Of a DNA stretch of 64,000 bases, positions 1-12,459 are shown one piece after another. The translations under genes and the position numbers were made by a program. Under the pieces are notes generated by a model. The model was not told the DNA's origin and searched no databases. It worked only from the letters and a program-made list of their open reading frames with translations. Position 1 is the stretch's first letter. Each line of letters begins with the position of its first letter. This stretch comes from Lethocerus indicus (lineage: Eukaryota > Arthropoda > Insecta > Hemiptera > Belostomatidae). The DNA lies in assembly GCA_019843655.1 (NCBI GenBank), contig JACDQD010000010.1, positions 6,865,637-6,929,636 of the forward strand. Reading direction: 5' to 3'.

Positions 1-300
1 GGGTACACTTGCACCGATAAACTAGCGCCCCCTGAGGGTGGTGCGGAAATGTACTTAACTAAAGTTCGTTGGGTACACTTGCACCGATAAACTAGCGCCC
101 CCTGAGGGTGGTGCGGAAATGTACTTAACTAAAGTTCGTTGGGTACACTTGCACCGATAAACTAGCGCCCCCTGAGGGTGGTGCGGAAATGTACTTAACT
201 AAAGTTCGTTGGGTACACTTGCACCGATAAGCTTGCGCCCCCTGAGGGTGGTGCGGAAATGTACTTAACTAAAGTTCGTTGGGTACACTTGCACCGATAA
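1..300. repeat. 70-bp tandem repeat, four units plus a 20-bp partial fifth
   Basis: Units begin at 1, 71, 141, 211 and 281. Each starts GGGTACACTTGCACCGATAA; the fifth stops after those 20 bases and unique sequence follows. Units 1-3 are identical as read. Unit 4 differs near its position 21 (GCTTGCG instead of ACTAGCG). The array reaches the left edge, so its full length is unknown. The period is not a multiple of three, so open frames across it are not evidence of coding. Each unit holds a GTGC/GTAC pair facing GTAC/GCAC, a weak inverted symmetry. Confidence 0.97.
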
Positions 301-1640
301 CACTGTAAATCTTTTGTATTTCTATTTTTATTGTTCAACAATTTAAAATTAAGTTGATGTCTTTCCCACGTCGTAGAAAAATACGCTGATCTATTCCCTT
401 CTGAAATTGCCATTCGGGCGGCACAATACTGGAAACTGAAACCGACTCCTTTACATTTGAATGGAAAGAAGTTTAAATTTAGTCTATTCACGATCGGGAA
501 TAAAAATTTGAATTTGCTTTGAACGGTCTGAAATTGAAAAGCGAGTCGCGGCCCCTTACAGGACTATTCAAGGGAAGGAATAAATACAAGATGATGAAGG
601 CGGGTGCCTTATGCGGTCGCGAATGCAAATGAGCCCGAAGAAAGTCTTAAGTTTCCCATGCGACTTGAGCGCGGCGCTGGAGACGAGGGACCCCCGACGG
701 GGGACATAAATTCCTGGAGACCAGAAGAATGGGGGAAACGACACCGGGGAAGAGAATTACCGAGTGGCCGGGAATAAGGGAATGCGCGAGGCCGTGCAGT
801 GTTTGACAATAAGCAAGGCCGTTGTCGGAGAATATTCCGCCCGCAGGCGCTAATTTCGTCTGATGCTAGACGCGGTTTCGCCTTTTCGCCATAGTAGGTG
901 GCATTAATGGCAGTTTGAAACATAAATGCGCTTGCTGTCCACTTAGCCAACTTCCTTATCACAAACAGAACATATAATTCCCAAGAACACTCCGAAACGT
1001 CATGAAGTCCCTAGCAGTCTCAGGGGGACAATACCCGAAAATTCCTCGAGTAAGTTAATTCACTTTTCTGTTACTAGACCGATTTTCTGAACGGGATTAA
1101 ATAAGCCGAATCAAATTTTAAATTTCCTCACATAGAACTGAAGGGGGACTATGGAGACAAGAAATCTCAGTTTTGCCACGTACACCGAGTTAATGATTTA
1201 ATTATTCCATTTCAATCTGCAGAAAAAAGAACAGACGTAATTATAAATAATTAAAACAAAACTGTTTGAGAATACACGTATCCAATTAAGTTCGAGATTA
1301 ACTTTTTTTATAGAATTGATTTTTATATCTCAGGACTTTCTCTTGTTTTGCGACATTACATTCTATCATACAGACGGAGCGCGATTTTTATTTTTCAATT
1401 AAAAAACTAGTTATATCGATCACGGCTACTAAAAGTAATTTATTATAACTGCCTGTAATTGTGGCCTCGGTGAGGCGCCAGGACAGTTTGACGGGCATTT
1501 CAATTCGCAACACCGTTCGCGTATAATTAAAATATCAATTAGGAATAAATAATTGGCCCGAGCGACCCCATTAAGGGGCAAGCTTGAAAATTGAAAATTT
1601 ACAAGTTTTTCTAATTTCCGTTTTTCTTCTTCTTCGCCAG
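301..1640. other. No gene recognised
   Basis: Unique-looking sequence of mixed composition, AT-rich from about 1180 to 1560. A minus-strand open frame of 117 codons (609-962) has no domain I recognise and lies in a GC-rich patch, so I treat it as chance. Confidence 0.6.
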
Positions 1641-1682
1641 GATGGTTTACGGCGGCGGCCGAGTATCGGACAGCACGCCCCG
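1641..1682 (+). other. Candidate 42-nt exon between splice-like signals
   Basis: A strong polypyrimidine tract (TTTTTCTTCTTCTTCGCCAG, ending at 1640) is followed by 42 nt and then CCCCG|GTAATA, a moderate donor at 1683. One frame reads M-V-Y-G-G-G-R-V-S-D-S-T-P-R and would reach a stop in the intron. The exon carries no recognisable protein signature. It rests on splice motifs alone, which occur often by chance in 64 kb. Confidence 0.2.
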
Positions 1683-1965
1683 GTAATAAATCACGATTTT
1701 ACGGACGGCCACTCGTAACTACGCGGCAGCTCATTAGGCTAATTTCCCCCCCGGCTAACTCGGCTCGTAATTACTGGACCGCGTAAACTCGGCGCGGAAA
1801 GTGGATCATTTTCATGGCGGGAGTTCTGTGTTTCCCTTCTGTTTTATATCTGCGGGCAGGAATTTTAATGCCGAGACCCGGAGCAAAAGCTTTTTCGGTG
1901 GCTGAACTTTCGCACATTTCTTCGTTGCCGGAAATAGGTGTTGAACGAAATGAAGTATCTACAAT

Positions 1966-2175
1966 TTAACCCTCTATGGGACGAATTTTTATTTTAAACC
2001 CGAAAAAATTGGGGGGAACGAATAATCAGCAATTATAAACCTATATATGCGAATGAAAAAAAATTGATACTGATATTGGTTGTCTTGACAATGTTATAGG
2101 ATTATGATTTATCCGCCATCTCACGAAAAAAGCTATAAACATTTTTTATTAATTAATCATATATTCATGGATTTA
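1966..2175. mobile_element. TTAA-flanked MITE, piggyBac-type, copy 1
   Basis: TTAA at 1966-1969 is followed directly by CCCTCTATGGG. From here to about 2150 the sequence matches the element at 57443-57668. Shared blocks include an A-rich run ending AAAAAATTGGGG, then ATCAGCAA, AATGAAAAAAAATT and CTCACGAAAAAAGCTATAA. TTAA targets with CCCT-like ends are typical of piggyBac-superfamily MITEs. The right inverted end is not recognisable here, so that boundary is approximate. No transposase is present. Confidence 0.6.
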
Positions 2176-5100
2176 CAAGGCGCAATCGCCTACCGGTGGA
2201 TTATTAGTTAAACGAACATCTCAATCAACCTTTGGTTAAGATATATATCTGCTAACTACAACTAAGTTTTCCAGACTAATAATGCAAATATTAAGTTATT
2301 CCGCATTGTTAACCACAGAACGAATTAATTATTGTCCGATTTCCGCTAAATTTTTGTAAAATTTGTTACAACTCGATAAAATCGGTAAAGGCTAAACGAA
2401 TACATTGACCGTAACGGTGCATTCAGTTTTTTTTCTCTAAACGACGCCGGGAATAATAATTAGAGAAAGTCATGAGGGAGTTAGGAATTGCCCCCCTGTC
2501 AGGTGAGGGTCTGCGCTCATGACATTGATAACCGATTGACCCGGCGAACCTCAATTAGAGCGATCGGCAATCGGGATTGAGTTCTTCGGGCGTCCCACCG
2601 GCGGCGGTGGGTAATGGGACCAATAACGACCGACCTTCGCGATTCGATCTCGCCCAGTTCATCGGGAGGCTGCGGGGCCCCGGCTTATCGGTCCTTTCAC
2701 CCGCGCTTCAATTTTCTTCTATCGCCTACTTCACTGTCCCTGGCTGTAATTGAGCCGAGATATATGCGCGGTCTCGTGATTTAATGAACTACGATTCCGA
2801 CAGATAACAACTTTACGGCCGGAGAGATTGCGAGACCGACCGTACTTTCAGCCCGACCGAAAGTCATATCCGGGGATTTTGTAAGGAAATCATCCGTTAT
2901 TCGAGTATTCGCCGACCGGGAAAATTCGAGGGATACGGAGACGCGGGCCGCGCGGTTCACTAGGGAGGCGTAACGCTCCGGCGTTGCACCGCGATATCTC
3001 CGTTAGTTTTTTAAAAAAATTTAAAAATCCGACGGTTTCCTCGCTTCGGGAAGTTGACACGAAAATCCGAAATATAATTTCGAGGGGTTGATTCGTCATC
3101 GACCACTTACCGTTTAACCTTCTGGACAGGCGAATATATCTTTATTAATTTTATTTTTAATTAGGAAATAGTGTCCCTGAAATATGTCGCAAGACGCAGA
3201 AAACTACTAGATATTGGGTAAAGTGTTTATGCTTAAAAATTGTTGTTTCAGTTTTCTACAGGCCGTACAGAAGACTGTCGAAATAATGGGCTTACGAGTA
3301 ATTTTCATGAAGTGATATTCGCCAAAACCTGTATTGTATTCAATTCACATTTAAGGCATATTCGCGGTTAGCTGCCCTTAAGGCTCGGATATGGAATAAG
3401 GCTGGAGGCGCCTAAGAGCCGTGAACGGATCGAATCCATCAGAACAATACAAAAGGAATAATCCCAGACTGTAATCGTATTCAGTTGGTGGCGGTGGTGA
3501 AGGAAAAAGAATGAGAATGTGTTAAGTGAGACACGTACCGAATCTTTGAACGGGTCTGAGCCGTTAGGAGGGCGGTGGCATCGCAAACAGGGCGGGGATC
3601 GAGGAAAAAACCTGGTGGACATTCGAGGAGCGCCCGTTAAATCTCTTTTTTTTCATCCCCATTCTGAGCTGGGAATGTTTCACGTGTTATTCAGCACGTC
3701 AATCCCAGTCTCATTCACAAAAATCTCAATGACCTGCTGAAATAGGTCCTTACAATAATATTACGATAAATTATTACAATATTTATACATAATAAATATT
3801 TTTCCCATACCTCCTCTCTCACAGTAGAATGAAATGTCTATTTTACGACAGATAGGTACAAATGAGGGGACAGAAAAACAAAGACTGACCAAATCCTTAC
3901 ACTGTTTAGCTGATTCGAAATCTATCCAACTTTCTTGAACCGCCTTAAATGATTGAAAACAAAAAATAATAAAAAAACGGCCGACATATTAAGGACAAGA
4001 AGGAACGACTCCAGCCACTGATTGCATTCGGGTTCTGGGAGTAATATTACGAGCGAAATCTAATTAAGTGTTTCGAGCTAATATAGAGATACAATTTTTC
4101 TCCTTGGACACACGTCCCGGCTAATGGGCCGACGCCTAAATCAAATCCTGCCACCCAACCCGTTTCTGTCCCGCTGTAATGAGTTCGCGCTCATTTCTGA
4201 AAGGCGTGGAGTTTTTAAAATTAAGATTTATAAGATTAATGGCTCAGCCTAAATTCCCGATTACTCTCGCCGTTTAGTTTCGGGAGTGTACAATTTATTC
4301 GATTATTATGGAGGAGGCGGTACCATTCTCCGCGGACGAGCATTGAACGATGTGTGGCCCCGTCAACACCGCTTTATCGGTGGTGCAAGTAAATTTTGTA
4401 AGAGTTAGGCTGTTTGGTGATTTCTCACAACTCGATTGCGTACGCTAACAAAAATACAGTGAAGTATTAATTAAGAGCGGAAAATTGTGACCGGTTCAGG
4501 ATAACAAGTAGCACTTGTTTCATGCGCCAAGCTGGAACAACTGGAGCAGTGGCATCGTCCGAGGATCATAAACTCCGCGACTTGAAAACTGTGCCTTATT
4601 AAGTCATTAATTTTACGATTGAGCGTTTGCGTTTTAATTGAGCCTCGTGGCCGCCTAAGGCTAGGAACGCTGTCTATGAAACGAACCCGCAAACGGAATC
4701 TACGATGGGGAGAATAGTCGAAATTATTTCCTTAATTCAGCGTTGTAACCGTTAAAAAAAATTAAAAGTTACGGCGCACTTGGACCGCGCTTCGACTGCC
4801 CATATTTTCCACCGTTAAATCTCGGAATGCGAACGTTAGAATGTTGCCAGGTAGGATGAACAATAAAAAGCGAGTAATACCATATATTTACATAATTTGT
4901 CGGATCAAAAAATATTCTCGTTTATACGTATTTACTTGTTTACGACTGAAACGCCAAATTGGTTTGTACAATATACATTTAATTCTTCGGGTTAGGAACT
5001 ACCTGAGCCAGCTGGAAGAGTTTTTTGGCCATCATCAGAATGTGGTATCAGTAAGAAGACAGAAGGGAGAAAGGGCATAAACCCTATCGCTGGAGCTCGC

Positions 5101-7413
5101 TCAGGTGGTTTCAAGGGAGTCAATCCTTACCAAATGAGGTCAGGATCATAGTATGACGTTATCCAACCGGAAGTTAGTGATAATATATTTCTCAAGGAGC
5201 CATATTGAATTCCAGGGTTTATTAAATATACATTCTACTTTTTTATTTTAAGTCACGATTACGATTTTTTAAAATTATATTTAAATTTTTATGCGCCGAT
5301 TGCCTTCGGTCAAGAAACATATAGTTAAACAAGAATTAAAACTTTTGTTTACGTATTACCGCAGGAACGTTTCACTCGAAAAGATGAAAATACGAAACGA
5401 GCCATATAACGTGGCACCGGTGGACAGTTACCGGGGAATGCGGCGTTCGCATTCCCGACGCACGAAAAAGAAAAAAAAATGTGCGCCCTCCCGACGCGAA
5501 AGGCCGTCGCCCCAACCGGCGAAGTGAGGGGCCATTAGACGGACGTTTAATGCTGCCGATCAAATGGGGCAATTTGTCCCCCATTAAAATCCCGCGGCCG
5601 TGAACTACCGGCCCCGCCGCCCGCTGAAAACCTCCGAAAAGGCCGCGGCACTTTCGCTAGCGATTTTCGGACTTCCCCGTCCCGAATTTCCAATACGGAA
5701 CTAATCATTCGGCGGGGCCGACAATCGATTTTCCGGACCAGAAAGGAAGAGAAAATCAATAAAGCGGAACCATAATTTAATATGACGTCGAAATACCGCT
5801 AATATTTTATGTGTCCAGTTATGACCTACAGAGAGGGTTTGCAATACCGTCGTCCTTTCAATCTTCAGTTTCCACTGGCAGGTTTGGTCTTCTCGTCCTC
5901 AGTAGCTATTTCGTCATTAGGGTGTGGATAACTTGGGCATATTGTTCGCCTCTCTGCTCTGACACTCCTGCAACTGAAGACTCGTGGCCCACCAAACCTA
6001 ACTTAACTCAATCAAAATAATGCGATAGAAGAGCTCAAACGAGGTAGGCGAGAGGAAGAGATCTTTTGACTTTCGCTATCCCGCACCTTCTGGGAGGAGG
6101 ATTCTTTTTTCTTTTTTAGCAGTAAAATCTAATAGCGATACTTGAAGCCGTTTTCTAAATTAAACGCCGCCGGAGGGGAACCGGGTCGTACGTGGGTTCG
6201 GGCCCGGGACGGGGAGAAATTTGAGGAAACCACCGCCAGAAGAAATTTCACGAACGTTTAAAGCAGCCAATGAAATTGGCGGTATCACACTTTTACAAAA
6301 GGGGAACGGGGAATTCGGGGAAATACTCCTGGGAAAGTTTACGGGGAACTCCAGTATGTGTAGGGCCTAAAAAAATTTATAAAAAATAAATTTATTTGTT
6401 CTGTATTCGAACTAAGATCTCTAGGTATTCAACCTCCAATTCTCATTCTGGTTCTTGTCAATGGAAATTTCTATACGGATGAATAAATGACCGAGCGTCT
6501 GAAACCTTGAAAGGAAGTCATGAGGAACCCAATCTGCTGCCGGCATAATGGAAGACCTTTATTCCTCATATTAATTTCTGGATGATTTTTTATGAACCGC
6601 ATTTATAACCGGCAAGTTGGTTTCTTCAGAAATCTTAGTGTCGTTTCTGATCGATCGAGTGGAAAATGAGAGGTTTTTTGCTCGTCCCGAGTAGGTCTCG
6701 GGCCGGGTTTATTGTTGTTCTTGCGATAGCCCCTCGTGACTGGGGTCATTAAATCGAAATCGTATACCCGTAATAGATTAGAACCGCGTTGGGCGTAATA
6801 AATGTTTTTGAGCTCGATAACGGTCGAGCATTCAACTTGAGGAATTAAAACAGCCAAGTATAGCTGTTTTCCGGTATTTTGTTGTGCTCAATGTACCGTA
6901 AATACAAGTTTTTTTAAATAGATTTTTGTTTAAAATTATACATTTAGATCATCGAATTTGTTCTATAATCGAAGATATTATAAAAGTGGTACAGTTTCAA
7001 TATATTCTCGCCATATCACTCATAAGTATTGAGTATTGTTGTAAGTGGCATGTGATACGCCACAAGCCCAGATTTCGATTCCATGGTGAGATTAGAGCGC
7101 TGAAGGAGGAGCTCCTCGTACCGCGCTTTCAAAAACGTTTTTTCCGCCTCCGAAGATCCTATCTGACGAACCGTCAGACCAGTCGAATAATACCTATGTT
7201 TTAGACCTTTTAAAACGTTCAAGGTTCCAGGTCCCCCTTAAATATGGTCGGTTCATGAAGATGTAAACAGAGTAAGTAGGTTAGGGAGCCGTGTGGAAGG
7301 AAAAAGAGACCGGCTATTAGGAGTAGCCGAAGCCCGAAACTGGTTCTCCCAGCCACTAAATATAGATCCGGCAGATAATTTTAGAAGGCCGGTCTTCGCG
7401 GAGGCCCGACCTT
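2176..7413. other. No gene recognised
   Basis: Alternating AT-rich DNA and GC/CpG-rich patches (about 2440-2960 and 5400-5730). The patches are open on both strands, as expected from low stop-codon density. Open frames reach at most 92 codons and none resembles a known protein. A good acceptor-like site (TTGTTTCAGTTTTCTACAG) ends at 3261 with no convincing exon after it. Confidence 0.55.
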
Positions 7414-7430
7414 ATAAGGAGTCTCCTTAT
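7414..7430. repeat. 17-bp palindrome
   Basis: ATAAGGAG-T-CTCCTTAT is perfectly symmetrical around one base. It is isolated, with no poly-T tract or gene nearby to suggest a function. Confidence 0.6.
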
Positions 7431-10314
7431 CAGATGATTCGCTAAACTTTTATTGACCGGCAGAAAATTGTTATATTTATTATAAAATATAAAAGCGGTT
7501 CTCAAAGCGTTTCATACAATTTTATTGGTCTCGTTAGAGACTAATAAAACGAGGAAGGGAATTAACAAGACTTTGCTTATAAAAACTGAGTATAAAACCT
7601 ACTTACAAACTCTGCAAATTATTTCCAACCCCTTTGTTGGACAAAGTCATTTAGCTACTGTATTACGGACCGTGTTGATCCGATTTTTGTGGAGCTGCAT
7701 TCATCTTGTCAATTTCCTTCAAGGACTGAAAACACATCAGTGATCACATTAAAGATAGCTCAAACATATCTGTATATTAATCGTACTTACGTTGCCGTAA
7801 GGCCAATAGTTGAGGAGGAAGATGGCGTCCAAAAACCTAACGGTTGGCTAAAATTATTTTTCTGTCGCTTTCATAATGTAATAATTTTTGTAATAAATCG
7901 GATTCAGACACTTAGTTTCTATTGCCGGACCAGACAGGAGACGTATGAATGAGTCTGGGTTTGGAGAAAAAGAACGTCGTTTCACCGTTGGGAGTGTCCC
8001 AGATACTTGTGCCGTTGCCGGTGGGTACAATTACCCATGTCTTACTTCATCGAGTCGTCTCTTCTCCCCGTCTCTCTTTCTCTTTCGATCGTCCAGAAAT
8101 AAACGCCGGAATTCGTCCTCCGGCTTTCTCCGCCCGTAATTTCTCGGCGTATTTTATAATCGGGGACGGGGCGTCCCTTCGCGTCGTACCCCGGACGGCT
8201 GGAACTGTTACCCCAGCGCCAATCAGTGTCACGTACTGGTCGCGTTGGTTTTCGAGCCGAAGGATATGTGGGAATTTGTGAAAGAATCCACTGGGAATCC
8301 ATGCTTAGAGCTTTTTGAGGGTGGCTTAATAACTTTCTGGGCTCTACAAGACTCGTGCTTGGCATCACGTGTCGGTAGTCGTTCGGGAAATTACGTCATT
8401 GCCCAGGTTTCGGCAATACTACTGGCCGTGGCGAGAAGATGGATAAGAGGGACAAAAATTATAGTAATTCGTAAAATTATAAATTGTCCACGTAAGGTCT
8501 CCGAAATAGTCCGTTTTTATTTATTTTTTGAGCCAGACATTTTTTAGCCTTCCCAGAAATCGACCAGTCCCACACTCTGGGATGTTTCATTATTAAAATT
8601 GCCGTACCGCGTTGAGTGGGGGACAATTTAGCCGATCGGGCAAAAATATGAGTACAGTAATTGCAGAAACAGCGGAACGACCGCTATCGAGTCCACGGCC
8701 GATTTATAGCCTCGGAAATAATCCTCGCGGAAGAAATTTGCGCCAATCTTAGCAGGAATCGTTTTCAGAATTGAACCCTCTCCGGAGTTAACGGTAGTCC
8801 GGGCGGGGCCCGGTATTTACCCCACGGCTTTCTCTATAATGGCGCCAAATTGAATGCTTTTTCAATTAAATCCGAGTAAACGAAAGAGAGCCCCCTTAAT
8901 TGTGACTGTCGACGCGCTCCGGCCAACGGAGACTATTACAACTTTCAGACGGGTTTTTGTTCAAACACTCCACTTAGCGCGGAATTGTTGGTTATTAGGG
9001 CTCTCAGTGGCCAGCCCATTATAAATGCGTTTTTAAAATATCATCCCTCCTTCACAACCAAATCAGAATCCACCGGTTACATTACACTTTGTTGGCCCCT
9101 TTATACAATCCCTGAAGGGGATCACTACCGGCTTGTAATTGCAATTACGAGAGTCGACGATCCGGGAGAAAATTAGACTTTCCATTTAAGAACGAAATCG
9201 AGTAATATAATATAATGTATTATATGATGTTGTTGAGGTCGAAACTGAATTTCCTACTCCTTATAATACTTCTAATGGCAAACAGAGTTACTGGATAATA
9301 AAAGTCGTACTACTTACTAAATACTTCAGGAATGCGCTGCCGACCTTATAAGTTCCTTACTTTGTTAATAAAACGAATGCTACAAAAGAAGGAGATAAGG
9401 GATAGATTAAATTATTTAATTTACTTTTTAAAAAAATGTATACTGGAATTTTGAGTGGATTTTATAAAATCGACGTAAATTTATTTATTGGTAAAATAAA
9501 TCGAACAGATGCCGTTCACAGACATTGAGGCTCATTTCCCCATAAATATTTCAAACATAGTACTTCAACACATTTACGGTTGGGAATCTTTTTTTATGGG
9601 GTATGAAATACCGAAGTCGGTATCGGGATTGACATCAGCTGGACATTCCCGACATTCTAAACTGAATTTAATAACTTAAAGCCGAAAGATTTCTGGACAA
9701 AGTTGATTGAGAAAATTAAAGATAAATTGATGTAAATTAGGGGCATTTATATTTAGAGATAACGGAAATCCCGTATCACCTTGCGATATTACCAGATTTC
9801 TTCCATGACTGTGTGAATATTTAAGGCCATCTCGGTTGACCACTTAAGCCCTGGAGGGGCCATCGCCCGGCCATTTACGTCCAAATGGGTTCCTTAGGTA
9901 CCTCAGCTACCTTGGCGCTCGTTAGAAACCCGCCTTAATTATGATTAGCCCTGTTAGCGGCGTGCCCGCTTCAATTGTAGTTTTTCACCGTGTCGTACAT
10001 CTGTCGGGCGGGCTTTGGGCAAATTACCGGGGTACGGATTGTTTCGACATTCGGTCGGGCTGTAAAAGAAACGACACTATGGCATGTCGTACAGTGGAAC
10101 GTGAACAAGTTATAGATATAACTTGGATATAATGGTTGATACAACGCTGTCACAGGAAAACACCATGTTACCCAAGTCCCTAGCGGTTTTAAACTGAAAC
10201 AATTATTACCTTATTAGGAAAAATTGGTACATCATGAAACTGAAGTAATAAGTAATTGGTAAGCATATCCTGTTATGTTATGTTGTGTGACAAAAAACTG
10301 AATTTTAAATTAAT
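7431..10314. other. No gene recognised
   Basis: A GC-rich patch at 7980-8280 is open on both strands for up to 110 codons without a recognisable domain. 9200-9500 is AT-rich and includes a short palindrome (ATATAAT-GT-ATTATAT, near 9210). Nothing else supported. Confidence 0.5.
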
Positions 10315-10551
10315 AGTATTGAAGTTTGCGAGGGGTCGGAATACCGTAGATTTGTTGTGTTTCTGTCTCCTCTCGCCGGTTTGGTCTTTTGCTAGACAGT
10401 ACGAGTGACAGTGCAGTGGGGATGCACGAAAAACATCCAAAGTACCAATAGTGACTAACACCGCTACTGAAGATGGCGAGCAGCCGAAACCGGTCTAGCA
10501 AAAGACCAAACCAGCGAGAGGAAACAGAAACACAACAAATCAAGTATTGAA
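10315..10551. mobile_element. Foldback retroelement, copy A, with 9-bp target duplication
   Basis: AGTATTGAA at 10315-10323 is repeated at 10543-10551 and brackets the insert. The insert has 49-nt inverted arms, 10349-10397 and 10493-10541, that differ at two positions. The 95-nt loop between them contains the hammerhead-like core. The left side also carries an outer piece (TTTGCGAGGGG.CGGAATACCG) that is missing on the right, so the ends are unevenly truncated. No coding sequence. The target duplication plus uneven ends favours target-primed reverse transcription over cut-and-paste transposition. Related copies lie at 14831-15240, 51816-52270 and 56374-56591. Confidence 0.75.
10463..10499 (+). 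ncRNA. Hammerhead-ribozyme-like core in copy A
   Basis: Order of parts: GCTA (stem I, 10463-10466), CTGAAGA (core, 10467-10473), T, GGC-gagca-GCC (stem II, 10475-10485), GAA (10486-10488), ACCGGT (self-complementary stem III, 10489-10494), C (cleavage position, 10495), TAGC (stem I partner, 10496-10499). This follows the hammerhead pattern CUGANGA/stem II/GAA/stem III/H/stem I. Departures are an extra U between the core and stem II, and a 3-bp stem III with no loop, which could pair only between two molecules. Activity is untested. Confidence 0.45.
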
Positions 10552-11412
10552 TTCAAATTTCCTCAAATTTGCTTTCCATCAAATTGCAAATACGAATTTG
10601 ATCTCCCCAATTTCAAAGTCAAACAACCTGCTGTTAGTTATAAGCGTCCCGCTTATTGTTTGTAATTTATGCCCATTCTTTAATAACAACCTTCTTTCGG
10701 ATCATTCATCACAACTCACGCCGCGATGCTTGTCGAATCCTCGTGAATATGGAAATATTCATTATGGAAATATTGTTTGGTTGAAACGCGATGCTATTCC
10801 GAACACTGGTAGAGCCCCACGTGAATATCTCAAACTGTACTTTATTCAGCCATTTCATTTATTGCGACCCTAATACACAGGAATTCTCCGACACCGTAAA
10901 TTATATCCTAAATCAATTTACTGGGCTATTTTCATTCGTCTCTATCGCCTTATTTAGTTTAATGCCTTTCTTGTTATTGTAAGCTGGGCCGCAATAAGAA
11001 TCGGCTGCGAAGTACGTTGTAAATAAGCCGGCTGGCTGGTCGCGCAAGCTAATCGTTCTATCGGGACAAATGGCCTGCTGAACACGGTTCGTCCATTAAA
11101 ATGCTATCGTCGACATTTGGCAAACTTAGAGACTTGGGCGGAATAACTATTGGGCTGGGGACATTTTCATCGGACAATGGGGTAATACGGATTGCAATAT
11201 CTAAAAAAAAAAAAGAATAAGAAAAAAATACCGTCCGAGTGAGTTTCGTTTTCAGAATTTACGGCGACGGACTTTCAGCGCACTGTAAATAACTTCAACA
11301 CTTTTCCGAAAGCGCTATTTTATGACAATGACAGTATAATATTTCTTTATTCGTCCCATTATGCTCCTGGGCTTTCACTTTAGGCAAAATCATTCCACAT
11401 TATTTGATGTCA
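10552..11412. other. No gene recognised
   Basis: Two overlapping plus-strand open frames (10547-10873 and 10791-10982) lack recognisable domains. The first begins inside the target duplication of copy A, so it is not a conserved gene start. Confidence 0.5.
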
Positions 11413-11440
11413 CAGTGACTAACCGGTCTAGCGTAGGTCA
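11413..11440 (+). mobile_element. Remnant of the foldback family
   Basis: CAGTGACT is joined directly to AACCGGTCTAGCGTAGGTC. In intact copies the same flank (GTGACTAACACC) and the ACCGGTCTAGC motif are separated by the CTGAAGA/stem II part. That part is deleted here. Confidence 0.5.
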
Positions 11441-12459
11441 ACGACAATACATAAAAAATATTCAGGTATTCCTGAAATTGTTATACAGACTCGTTTGTCG
11501 GTGAAAACCGCAACGAAAAAATTTTTAATTTCTTTTTAAACTCAGCTTCTTCTGCTTTCAATTGGCAGGACCCAGCCAATTCTCGCTCTGCCGAATTCAG
11601 GGCTCTACCTGAATTAAACATTTTAGTCCGGTGCTCTTGATTGTTTTTTAAACGTCCATTTACACGAATTCTGTTACATATACGTGCACAGAATAACGGC
11701 GCTGAATAAATAAACTATGACATTAGGAAATAGATATACTTGTAAACACAATCTCTTTAAATGTTGTTTAAGAAACCAAAAAGTTTTATTATGAAATTAA
11801 CAAAATTCATGTCAACTGCGCTCTGGAACTTTGCCTGCATCTCCTGTACACTGGATTTCCAGGACTGGATAATTTCATGGCGAAAATGGTCGTGTCTGTT
11901 CCGGACCCCTCCAAACCAGATTATCCACCAAAAACTCACACAATCCGGGTAAATACAATACGAACACACTGGGCGGGTGGTAAAAAATGGCGGAGTAAAA
12001 GGAAAATAGCCACCGTCCGTTGCACTTTGCCCAGGGATTTGTAGTTTCACTCGTCCCTTTTAAAAGACTCTCGATTCCCACTGAAAGTAAAACGTTTACA
12101 CGCACGTATAATATATAGTTAGTATGTAACTCATAAATTAGCCCTATGAATTATCGTTCATTACTTTTATTATTTTTCATAGTACTAATCTACTGAAGTG
12201 ATTATAGAAGCGTTTATTCCCTGTTGAGAAGCGAATAACATCCGCATTCTGTAAAGAACATCCATTTTGATATCCAAATTTAGTTAATATTTGTTTAGTG
12301 ACTGTTGGGTTTCGAAGTATCATAATTATCATCTAAAAATTCAGAAAGACACGCTTAATCGACTGATGTTCTGTTAAACAAATATTAGTTGTCAAGTTTC
12401 ATTGGCAGTACAACTTTTATCACGTTTTTGAATCAATTTTGGCAAATGTAGGTTAATAT
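11441..12459. other. No gene recognised
   Basis: AT-rich, with overlapping open frames on both strands at 11757-12105 (up to 97 codons) and no recognisable domain. Confidence 0.5.

Noticed and set aside
195..491. 98-codon minus frame over the 70-bp satellite
   Set aside because: The repeat period is not a multiple of three and the frame continues into unrelated sequence.
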